Source: Anisakis pegreffii (lineage: Eukaryota > Nematoda > Chromadorea > Rhabditida > Anisakidae). Taken from it: 64,000 nt of DNA. The notes beneath the pieces were generated by a model that was not told the origin of the DNA, made no database searches, and worked only from the letters and a program-made list of their open reading frames with translations. The DNA lies in assembly GCA_035041965.1 (NCBI GenBank), contig JAPYMA010002574.1:27074-91073 (forward strand), written 5' to 3'. Numbering within the stretch: position 1 is the stretch's first letter; each line of letters begins with the position of its first letter. Below are positions 23,541-35,200 of this stretch, one piece after another. Both the position numbers and the translations under genes were made by a program.

Positions 23541-26500
23541 ATTTTTTGAACCTTGAAATAAATCCGTACAAATGATGATAATGCCTTGATGCGTTAATGC
23601 ATCCTGGTCTTGCCTTCTTTACGCAAAACCAGCAATCATTCATTTATTAGTTGACACTGAAATGCACCATTTAAATTTCTTAAAAGTGCAAATCCTCAAT
23701 AATATAATTCAAAATAGATATTTTCAAAGACCAATAAGATGGTCTTGAGATCATAAGTCACAGTTATAATCGTTGTTATTTCAGTAATGCACACACATTT
23801 AATTTAGTAAACTGTTCAACTTGATAGTTCAAACAAACGAAACATGCTCTATGTTGATTTATGCATGCATGCATTTGTTTCATTATTTACTCGTAGAATA
23901 CCTTATAGATGTTCCGCTCAATCAGCGAATACAAGTTTTTTAATAATTTTAATAGTTAAAGAATCACTTGAGTATGAAAGGTGAGTATGTGCTGAAAAAA
24001 TTTCAGTATTGTACGTCGTATACTACATTCTTGTTTGTGCTTTAAAATGCTTTTGTTTATCTTATGCATTTCACCATCGTTATTATATTATGTTGTTTTG
24101 GCAAGACCTTGCTCACTTTGACAACACACGCAGATAATAACAAATGCAAAAGAAAGTGTCACTTATACACATAAGTTGCCGTTGTCATAGCATTTACTGC
24201 ACACAATAACTAATAAATGAAATTCAAACATTAGTTGTTCTTCTCATAGGTGCTTGCATACAATAACCATCAACAGACCAATTACCATTTCTCATCGTTG
24301 TGACACTGCCATTGTACCTCTCCTTTTCCTACCATCATACCACCGCATCTTTTCATGTTCCATTATTACCATAGTATTCAGTATTCGATAATTTAATTGA
24401 TAGTTCGTTGACATTAATCGTCGCTAATCGAAAATCAGCTTCAAATATCAGCCAGTTCTTAGGAATTATTATCATGTATGAATGAAACAGCAAATCATTC
24501 TTTCATCTTATTTATTTCCTTTCTTTAATCTCATTCAGTTTTGCTCAGTCATAAACATTTGATGACTGCGTTATTTGATGACGCGTTCATGCACATAATC
24601 GATTAATTTGATTTCGAAACACATGTTCATATGTGTATCGTCCGTTCTTTCTTCTGAAAATGAATGAATGGACTGATTCACTTATTCAGATGATCGTTAG
24701 TTGGTTAAGATGAATATGCACAACAATGTGTGACAATTTCGTTGGTGATTCATATTGAGCTGAATGAAATAATTAATTGATTATCGGTCACGAAACTTCA
24801 GCAAGCAAATAGTTTTTTTGTTACTAATCGCTCCATCAACTGATGCAACAGGTCCACCTGATTCCATTCAACAAGCACCTCACTGTCCATTCTATCTAAT
24901 CGCTTAATTTCTTTCGTCTACGTAGCGCTTTGTCTAGTCATTGGTGATATCTAACAACTAGTTGGATCAGTTTTTTTCGTAGGTTTTCGTAGATGGATCA
25001 ATTTTATGATCATAGCGAAACATTTACTGGCAGGAAATAAACTACAAGTCTCAAAATTTTTTCAGCCTCATTGCCAGCCAGCTGCTACTCAGCATTTTTA
25101 CAAATTATCGACAGTAACAAACTAACAACTAGAATTCAACTGCATGAGCAAACGTATAGTGAAACTGTTTTTAGGTTTGATTGAAATGTTCAGTGAATCA
25201 TCGCTGCATTCTTGCAGCGATTTGCTTTTGCTCGTTTTCTTTCAGTAACGACAAGATCTTATGCCCTCACAAAATGTGCACTCAGCAAAATTTTGCTGTT
25301 TAGCTTGCTACGTGACGTTGGGCTACGTGATGCAACGGAGCACGTTCAACTGTCCGTAAGCATTGGAAGCGCATTTGAACACAAAACAACAATTCTATTG
25401 AAAGTGTTTTAACTGGTGAACTTAAGCTGCAAACTAAAGTCGAAGGAAATTCTGATTGAAAACTGCAGAAGCGAAGAAAACGTATTTGTGAGTTGATGGT
25501 GTCAAATGAACTTTGTGGCTACAGTCTTTTTTGAAATATCTCTTCAACGTAAAGAAACATTTCGACGAATGTCCTTCCTGATGTGTTAGAATTGCGTTGA
25601 TGAAATTAAATATTCAGCAATAATTCCAAACAGTCTACTTACAAAGCATTCAAGCGAATATTGAATGAATGCGATTTGCTGATAAACAGATTTCTTCAAC
25701 TAAAATTCTTCGAAATTAAGATAAAATTTATTTCGGTTAAAATAGTCATGACGTCGATGATAACAATGCAATTGTTGTTGGTGTAGTCAAGGTAACCAGC
25801 TACCAAACAGCAAATCGTTCTCAATATATGCGCGACAACGACGATGGGCTATCGCATCGTTTTATTAATGCATTATTTTTACACTGCTCATTTTATATGT
25901 ATTTCTTTTATATCCTTGCAAACCGACAAAGTCATTATCACTTTTCTTCTTTATCGGTTATTCAAGCAAATGTTCAAGTAACCAACAAAATTACCACTAT
26001 CCACAACATACAGTTGAGAAACGAATATACAAATACAAATAATGGAGCAGATAAGCATCAGATGTGTTGAGGCGAACGACGTTTCAAACACAGGAGGTAT
26101 GGTTGCTGTATTTGGCGGCATCTACTTGTATGATTAAATAAATCATCACTTTTATTCGACATGCATACGCTCATACTAATCCAGTGAATCGATCATTCAT
26201 TCGAAAAGCTCTTTATGAATCATAATCAAGGGGACATAAATACTTTTTGTTTACCTATTTACATATGGTGAAGTTTGATATATCTGTGAATGATCCTTAC
26301 TTTTTGATTGCTCCATCCATTATTTACCCAGTTAATGCGATTCTATTCTTCTTTACTGAATTGCAAGCATGATACCAACCAATTACATCTCATCGCATCG
26401 TCTTTATTTTAATTTTTTAAATTATTTTTCAGTTCATCATTATTATTCTCTCTGTCTCTCCCTCCGAATTGTCGTCTTTTCGGGCGTGTTTCATCCGTAG

Positions 26501-27874
26501 AGTTTATAGTCCACTGTTAATCAGATCATATTCGTCTCTCCATTGTCCCGATTTTACGCGTCCTATCGTCTCTTTTGTAAAATCTTCTAGTTGCATACAA
26601 CAAACGCGTTCGTCTCTTGTCGTGTTCACTTCAATCACTCATCTATTTCATTATCCATCGTTTCATACGAAACATGATGTTTTGTGCTGTTGTATGTTCG
26701 TCGATAGATTGTTGTATTCGACTCATCAACGATCAATCGTTTTCAATAAAAATACTATCATCATCTGTCGTTGTTTGTTCCTTTCGTTCCGATGTGGCCG
26801 TCATTGAACACGTATGGGTGACAGACTGTCATCGGGTTACGCATCCGCGTTGTTTTTGATTATATAGATTCCATCTATCGCTCAACAGTGCCTACCTCCC
26901 CCCTTCCGATGTTCCCCTGTCTTCTCAGCATGAGCGTTATTCGTGAAATTGTTAACCTTACTTCGACATAAGGTGTCTCACTCCTGAATTTATGCATGAG
27001 GAATGCCTAGTGCCTGTGTGGGTGGTGTCTAGACAAGTCCGCATGCCGGCTGTCAATATTACCAACGAGTGTCTTTAAGTGAGTGTGCAGCTTACTATTT
27101 TTTAACTGTATGCAGTACAGATAATTGAAATCCGATTTGTTTGAAATCCAGCAGTTCAACATCTTCCTCCACGATGCGTTTTTATTCTTCAGCTTATGAA
27201 ATTTGTTTCTTTCTGAATGCTGCTAACTGCTATTTGATCACTCCTACGTGAATATCAGTAGCGTGCATATGAGGAAAGGGAAATGTGGTGGGTATGTTGC
27301 TTCCTCCTGCCCAGAAAAACCATTCAAAAAAAACAGAAATTCGATAAATGGTTGGAACAAAGGTTTAAACGTTGCGATGTTTTTTTATTTGGCCTGAATA
27401 ACTGGTGGAATACCGCTGTGAAAGAACGGCTTCCCCCTTCCCCTTACTTTAAAACAGCCACAAAACCAAATCCATTCTTCTCCGGTTAAAAAATCGTGAA
27501 TATGCCACTGATTAGTATGCTCTCTATGATGATCCGTTCATGTTTGATGAAGCGGTGAAGATATGCGCAGAATATTGTATGTAGCAGATGTAATATTATG
27601 TGATTTGTGTTCAGATGTGTTGAGACATCTCATCTCCTAAGAATCTTGTTCAACGGCTGTTATATTTTTATTCAATCCGGTTTTCCGTAACGATAATACA
27701 CTTCCAAATCTAGTCACTTTTATTGATTTTAGAATGTATGAGTCATGATGGTTGTACAGTGTTGGTATTCAGTTTTACGTTAGAGATGGTATTAATTTGT
27801 CACTGAAATAATAACATACAATAATGTGATCAGTATTCATTCATGCGTTGTTCAATGTGCTGCTTGTTACGTAT

Positions 27875-27996
27875 TAGGGTTGGACAGGGGCTAACTGCGA
27901 AAGAGGGGGGGGGGTGGAGGGATTCCGGTGACAAAAGACTGCTTTTCCCACGGTGAGGGGAAGGGCTTGGGGCTTCTGATCCCGTTTCCAACCCTA
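27875..27996. mobile_element. Short hAT-like non-autonomous element
   Basis: The ends TAGGGTTGGA (27875-27884) and TCCAACCCTA (27987-27996) are perfect inverted repeats. The eight bases outside are TTACGTAT on the left and CTACGTAT on the right, so a probable 8-bp target-site duplication differing at one base. Eight-bp duplications and YARNG-type ends are hallmarks of hAT transposons. The 122-bp interior contains a G-run and no coding capacity. Confidence 0.7.
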
Positions 27997-29293
27997 CTAC
28001 GTATGAAACATTCACACGCGAAATTTATTGTTGCTTGGGGCGTTCCTGCGAATTTTCGTCTAACGAATGGTGAATGTGTCAATATTTTTTCACTTATGAA
28101 CCCATTTATGCATTGTTCGTGGGACTGTGACCGTTAGATGCAAGCTTGACTGGTGAAATATTCGGGTGACTGATTCATAAATGGATGAATGCTTTCATGG
28201 TTCAGAAAGTTTAATTTCGCTGGTTGTTTCGCTCAGTAGCATCGTAAGAAATCACTTATGAGAACTTTAAAAAACTCGTTTTAACACATAATTGCGAATT
28301 ATTACTAAATTCAGGTCACAGCATTGTTAAAGGCTAGCCGTAGATTGAGTGAACAAAGCGAATGTGCAAGTCAACCTCCATTGATTCACTCGTGAAATCC
28401 AGTTCTCTTGAGATCATGATGTGGCAGCAGTCGTAGTGTATAATCAGTTAAAGCCGCAAAATCTGATCAAGAATGTTTCCAAAGTCCGATAACTAACTTC
28501 GCAAAAGTATTTTCAAAGATATAAATTTAATCAAATAGTACACAAAATCGGTACATTTGTTAATTGTTTTTTGAGAACCGTTAAGCTGCCTGACGCTCTT
28601 AACCTAGTTTAGTTTCATTTTTTTGTTCTGACTGAATTCATTTGAAAGATCGATTGTGACAAAATAAAAAGGGTAAGACTTACTGATAGTAAAGTGGCAA
28701 GCCAAAAAACTAACCGGTTTTGTTTAGCAATCTCTCATGTTGAGCTCGAACATGGGTACTTTCACCCCCTATTAGAACCACTGTTCTAAATGATCTCCAC
28801 ACGCTATACGGTTATCATTACTTCATTTTCGGAACACTGTTAAACTGGTGACAAATAGTTTTCTCATGTCATTACTCCAAAAAAAAAAATTACCACAGCA
28901 TAAAGTTTTGCTGGCGTTGTGTTGTGTAACGAATCATATTTGAGTTTCACTGTTGTAGCACGAGATTATGTTTTGTTATCTTTATGTTATGTGCTACTGT
29001 GACGTTGTTCGAATTCATCGTTTTGTTTATTGCACGGTTCATTTCGAATGATAATCTCAAATCGTTCACGAGTAGCAATTATCATTTATTAGATCATGCT
29101 TTGAAGTGCCATCCAAAAAATCATGGTCTGTTTTATATAGATACGGGATAGAAGTACTTCATCATCAGATCACATCACAAGTGCATCATCTAGTGAAGAA
29201 AGAAGTATTAAAATATTACCGTCGTCATATTCAGTTGACTTCTGAATAAGTAAATCGCTTCAACTCGATCCAGTCAGCTGAAGTCATCTTGGC

Positions 29294-32200
29294 ATGTCTG
29301 TCGTGTCGGCAATACAGCATGACTGTCGTCAAACATCCTCTTTATCAACTGCTGTTACTACCAATTCTGCTGCTGCTGCTTCACCTGCTCATCACTACGG
29401 TCGTATGCGAGCATCGAGACAATTATCGAACGATATGGTTGATGATGATGGATGTTGTTTAGCGAAAATCTTCATTTCCAATATCGTTTCGTTTGCTACG
29501 TAAGTTCGTTATCAAAATCATATCACGTTGATCACTGTTCAAATGAATTCTTTATTTGTCTGATTGGTTCATTATAAGACGTATTACATATGCTTATGAC
29601 TACTGTTATCTGCTATTGCAATACAAAAACAGTAAATCTCATTTTTCCTTCGTATGTCAGAAACTTTCTACCGTTTTAAACTGTTAAAGAGTCATAAAAA
29701 ATCATCTTACCACCTTCTAAATTAGACGACCATCATCTTCATTATGTATGCTATGCTCCTCATTTTTTAGTATCACTGAAATATATGATTAATTTTGACC
29801 ATCAATTACCGCATGTGTATGTTTTATAGTACTGTTCTTCTTATGCCCCAAATTGTCGAATTTTTCGTTATTGTGAGGGATACACATCAGAAACTCATTT
29901 CTTCTTTCACGATTTTTGAAGTTTCCCATCCATTCATTTTCTTTTCAATGTTCCCTTCGAATCGAGTCAGTCAGATTGATTCATTCACAAACATTTATTC
30001 TAAGAAATGCACGCTGTTCGTTCGAACATATGTAAAAATTTGTTTTTTATTGCCAAAGAATTTGTTCTATTGCACGTTTATGATTGTGCATGATTGTACG
30101 TACGGCTGCCATTTACATAAAGCTTTTGAAAATTTAACGCGAAATTATATAGGTGAGCACATCATCTACTCTGTATGGGCACGTAACATGTATTGCATAT
30201 AATGTTATGGAAAGAATCTACATCATGCATGATTGGGATGGTGGGTGACGTGTAATATATAAAGTTATGGGCGACTGAATAGTTTTATGCTGAGTTGTTA
30301 GAGTGTTTACGTGTTCGAAGCAGTAATTCATTGTCGTAAACGAACAATGATCGAAAGGTTTATTATTCGGGTGTATGATTTGATCTTAACAATTTGATAT
30401 TATGGTTAATAGTTGGGAAGAAGATGCGCTAATTTGTGTCTTTTTCTATCATATTTTCCTTCCTTAAGTACCACCTCTCATTTTTCGTGTTTCCTCTTCT
30501 TTTCTTTTTGTTCTTATTTAGTAGATTTACGATCTCATGTGAACTGCTGCTGTTGCTTTCATGCATCTTCATTACAGTTACGACACTGTGTATGTGTGCA
30601 TATGTGCGTTCTTTATTTCGTACAAATTTTTTGAAATGCCATCAACCAATAATGATACCATGCCGTCTTGCCTGCATTACTATCCATTCGTCTACTTATC
30701 TCTTTCATTAACCTTATTTTTATTCATTTTTTGAATTTTTATTTCTAATTTATGACCACTTCAGCTCAGGAGCGTATTATCGAAGCAATAACAAGCTCTC
30801 ATATTTTTCGGATGATTAAATTTAAACTACACGCATAATTTACAGATTTAAAGCATCCATCATCTGTGCATATGCGCAAAAATATATCATTTGCATGACT
30901 AAATTTCTCGAAGCAGCCAACTGTTCTTGTTATCGTTAAATTTATGTTATGCAAAAGGGTTGCATCTAATTTCAGTTTTTAAGTTGATTATACTTGAAAG
31001 TAAACAATTTGTTCAAGTGAACATAAAAGCGAATGAGTAGTGCTTTCCGAATGTTATGAGTTGTCAATAGTGTTTATAAAAATATTCAATCAATCTGATG
31101 AAATTTGCTTGTATTCTAAAAAAGTTTCTTTTGAGACTATTATCATTCAAGTCAACAAATTTATTTCATTTCATAACGCTTAACGGTTATTACTATTCAT
31201 GAACGCTCGAAGAAATACATTGTTTATAAACAAAGCAAGGTAACGCTCCATTCAGACCAGATATGGAAATAAGTTTTCATTCTGGTGTTCAAACTTCATT
31301 AACTAATTTATGTTAATCATGCTATCAAACCAGTAACGAACAACATTTCAGAGTGCTAATAACAGTGCCAAATATTGCTGTTCACATTGATTTCGGTTTA
31401 AAGCGAACTGGATTTTGTGTGTGTGTTGGTGTATGTGTGAGAGCAAGAGAGGAACATAGAGAGGAAATGCATTCTTAGTCATGAAAAAATTTTGTATGAA
31501 TGAAGTGGAATGAATAAATGAATTCATTACTGCTTACGTGCTGTTAATTTACTGTGGGAGACAAAATACTGATGATGATTGAACGATTGAAGTTAAATGC
31601 GTTTAGCGATGATAATGTTGAGATGAAAAAATTAGTTGTTCGATAAAAGTTTTATTGTTGACAAATGTGAATAACATTCATGTGGTCATAGCGGACTCAT
31701 TAGCTTGTTACCTTATTTACATATGATTGGTTCTGTTCTTTAATATCTTTAGCTGTAAGTTTGAATGGTGATGATTAAAGGAAACAATAATGTTTTGGTG
31801 CTTTCATACGAATCATGGGATGAAATTCTTAAGCTTTTATTCTATGAATTGTGTTAATAGTGTGGTTGCTGGATGGTTATATGATGTTGACTATAGTAAT
31901 TGATTTATGTTGATAATAAAAATAATGATAATAATAAGAGTAATAATTGAATTTGATCAGGTAATGTTACTGACTGAAAGTGATGTCTGGTATGTGCATT
32001 CGATTGATTCTTGTTCATAATATCTCATTCATAATATTGTTATTGTTGAATTTGAATGAAGGGAACGAACAGTTTTGTTTGTTTGTTACGCAGTTAGTTG
32101 TCAGTGTAAATTATTATTCAAATGCGTTCCTTTTTCATAGTTGGCACTGCTGTACATTTCATTTGGGAATGCGCACTCACTCAATGCTTTCAATTGCTCA

Positions 32201-35200
32201 ATTCTCTTAGCTTACTTTTATGAAACCTTTTGAAACGTATTACCAACTATTGTTGTTCTTCTGTCATTATTGTTTTTATCATTATTATTATTGCTAGTTC
32301 TAATACTATGCATATTATTAGTGTTATTGTTACGGCTGATATTTTTCAAATCATCAATCACTTTTTATTGTCACCTTTTTTCACCTCATTGTTCATTGTC
32401 ATCACTTGCATCATGCATACGAATTATTTTCTTGATTTTTTCATTCCCGATTTAACTTCAAAAATTTTCAAGTCTTTCTTCTTTCACGTTCATTCTTTCA
32501 TTATCAATCTGTCATCTATCTGATCGTTTTAGTTGTTTTGTTTGAGAAAAAAAAAGATAATACATTTGAATTGTATGTATCACGTAGTTCTTGACGCTTC
32601 TCTCACTTCTATGGTTCGTTTCTTAAAAGGGAGTTTTGATTGGTAGTGTTCGACTGCCATCTTTTTTCAGTGTCAAAATTCGAGCCGTGAATAACTTTGG
32701 TGGATAAGTGACATCAGGCGAACCGTCACAGTACAAAGAAAGCCTAATGCGAAATTCGTGAGCAGCTTATAAATTGTTAGTGGAATAGATAAAAAACTGA
32801 ACTTTTTCGATGACGCAGTTCTGATGGCTCTTTCGTTGCGCGCGATCATTTTGTTCGTTCGTTCACGTTGAAGCTAATCCATGCAAGAAAACAGCAACGA
32901 AATATAGTGATCCGCATGTTGCTTTCCCGTAAACTGTCGTCATCTCATCTAAGTAGTTTCAATGTTCGTCATCTTAAAGCCTTTTTTGTGCTCTTTTTGT
33001 TCACCACAATTCTGTAACCGCTCATTCATTTTCTACTGCTAATGCATATCGAATCAAATTTCTAGGTTATTAAATAATCCATTCACTTTTCCACTACCAG
33101 TAACTTTTGAAAACTGCATTTATATAGGGTAATACAATGTAACCGTTATTCATATGTTCACTTAAAGACGTTCATTACCACGTTGCTTTTTCTTCGTCGA
33201 ATAATAGTATCGCTGTGGAATAACGTCAGTTAAATTAGTGTTTTACCGGCAATATTTATGCTGTTTAGAATGAGTCTTGTTCCTAGCGGTAAACGATTGC
33301 TGTATTAAATAGCCTGGCGTATTTGTATAGTAAACGTCATTTATGATTATACTCGTAGTAAACGTTGTGTGGTTTATTGACAGTTAGGTAGATTAATAAC
33401 GGGGCGTTGTGATTGTTATTTCACACATCATGTAATTTTAATCTTTATATTGTTATCATTGATGAATTCGGGTATTGGCACTACCATATTATTACTGTGG
33501 TTATTTTATTATTGTTTTATTATCATTGTGATTATTATTAGTGTTATTAATAACACTGTTATCGTATAATATCACTGCTGCTGCAGAATTTGACGAGAAT
33601 TTTCATGATGAGAGAATGAGAACCATGAATAGAACAATATACCTACCTTAATTGAAATAATTGTTGATCGTATTCATTCAGTTTTGTACGTAATGGTTAT
33701 TGTAACACATTTGAATAGATAAGTAAAACAAGATTAATTCATTTGATTCGAAGTGATCATCGTTTGTAACTTGATCATACAACAAACTGTTGCCTGAAGT
33801 TGATTGATTTATCAACTAACAGCTACTTATCAATCCATTAATCTCTATGATCTGATCTAATCAACAATATGGGATGGTCAAATCACGATGCTGTTATCAG
33901 TCTACGTGCTATGCTAGACGAATGGAAGCATGCGTTTGACAGCTGTAATTTCATTAAATTCCAACAACGCAGGTATATTTCCTCGTACGCATTCGCTCAT
34001 TTACGATACCTATTGAACATTACACTCGTGTATGCTGTCTTCTAACATTCATTTCTTAAATCGATGCTATTATTGGTCATGTTTCACGTTGTACCGATAT
34101 AATGACTACTCAATAAGGATGGGTAGATAACTTCAAATCTAATGGTTGCAATGGGACATTTTGGTGCCAGACGTTTTGATACAAGAATGTTATGTTGTAG
34201 TTAGTGAAATTGTTCAGTTTTTTGGGAAACGAAATAAGTTGTTGTTTGAGACAGTTGACGTGGCTGGGAATTTTCAACAATAGAACTGGTAATTTGGGTT
34301 GCCGATACCAAAAGTTGCTACGCCCGTTCTGATTGTAGAATCCACCAGAAGACTTGACATAGCTGGTATTATTACGACATCCAGTCAGATGGCATATGCG
34401 CTCGATAAAACATTTACTTGAATGATGTCATCTATTGTCTGAATAATGTCATCTACTTCGTTCATCTATTGTCAGTAGCGTTGTACTCAATCTTTCAAAG
34501 AGCATTTTGATTGTTAAAACTTCATGAGTTGTAAAGGCGTCTGTCAGGTAGGAACAAACGATAGTATCAGATAATGTATATCCATATGTAAAACTTTCCA
34601 TCATCATTTCCAGTTTGTAGTCAATTTTTGACTCATCTTTTCTCACGTTGTTTCCTTCGGAAGTTTGGTTCAACAACACTGTGTATTACAGTTGTGATAT
34701 CGTCAACCAAACGACATCTTACAAACGCGGCACTAACTGAGCAAGACACAATATTTTTCAGTGAGACAACCAATGTTTCACGTGCGAGTGATTGTCGATA
34801 CTATTCGTTGTCTTTTTATCTGCCTCTTTTATATTATTCCGTATGCATCAAATTATGTATCTCAAATCTGGGATAAGAAGAAGTAAACTGTTGTCATTAT
34901 TGTTTGGGTAGCATCACCTATGACAGTAAATTGATTTTGTAATGAGTTGAATTCACTGGCTAACTGGTGACGGGAATCAGTCTAGAAATGTGATAAATTA
35001 TTAACTGTTACGATTATGAAGATATCGAAAAACGAAACATCTAAAAATGAAACAGTTGTGAGATCACATTTTATGATATTGTGAATGGACTGCTTTCAGA
35101 ACGATTGTCTTCTTTCCATGCAATAATCTACATTTATTTCTTTGTCGTTTGAATCTTGGTCCATGTTATGCTAGTTTACGTGGTGCTAGCACTAGCGCTG

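Larger units (their letters stand above)
19101..29293. other. Ten-kb region without a secure gene
   Basis: The interval lies upstream of the first mob-2 start and may hold distal promoter or 5'UTR exons. I found no frame with both convincing protein composition and matched splice sites. Weak candidates are a GC-richer patch at 21.42-21.55 kb (RIRFPAIRCFYRVQRASSS in one frame), MANVRINARPLSVAVQALC at about 22.61 kb, and a 68-codon ATG frame at 27283-27489 (QKFDKWLEQRFKRCDVFLF). None is supported by neighbours. A microsatellite, a GC-richer island and a short transposon-like element are listed separately. Confidence 0.4.

Noticed and set aside
26469..26807. Plus-strand frame of 112 codons
   Set aside because: It starts with TTG, is Ser/Cys/Phe-rich like T-rich non-coding DNA, and has no partner exon.
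27283..27489. ATG frame MWWVCCFLLPRKTIQ...
   Set aside because: Partly protein-like (QKFDKWLEQRFKRC) but isolated, with no splice site or family support; noted in the region description only.
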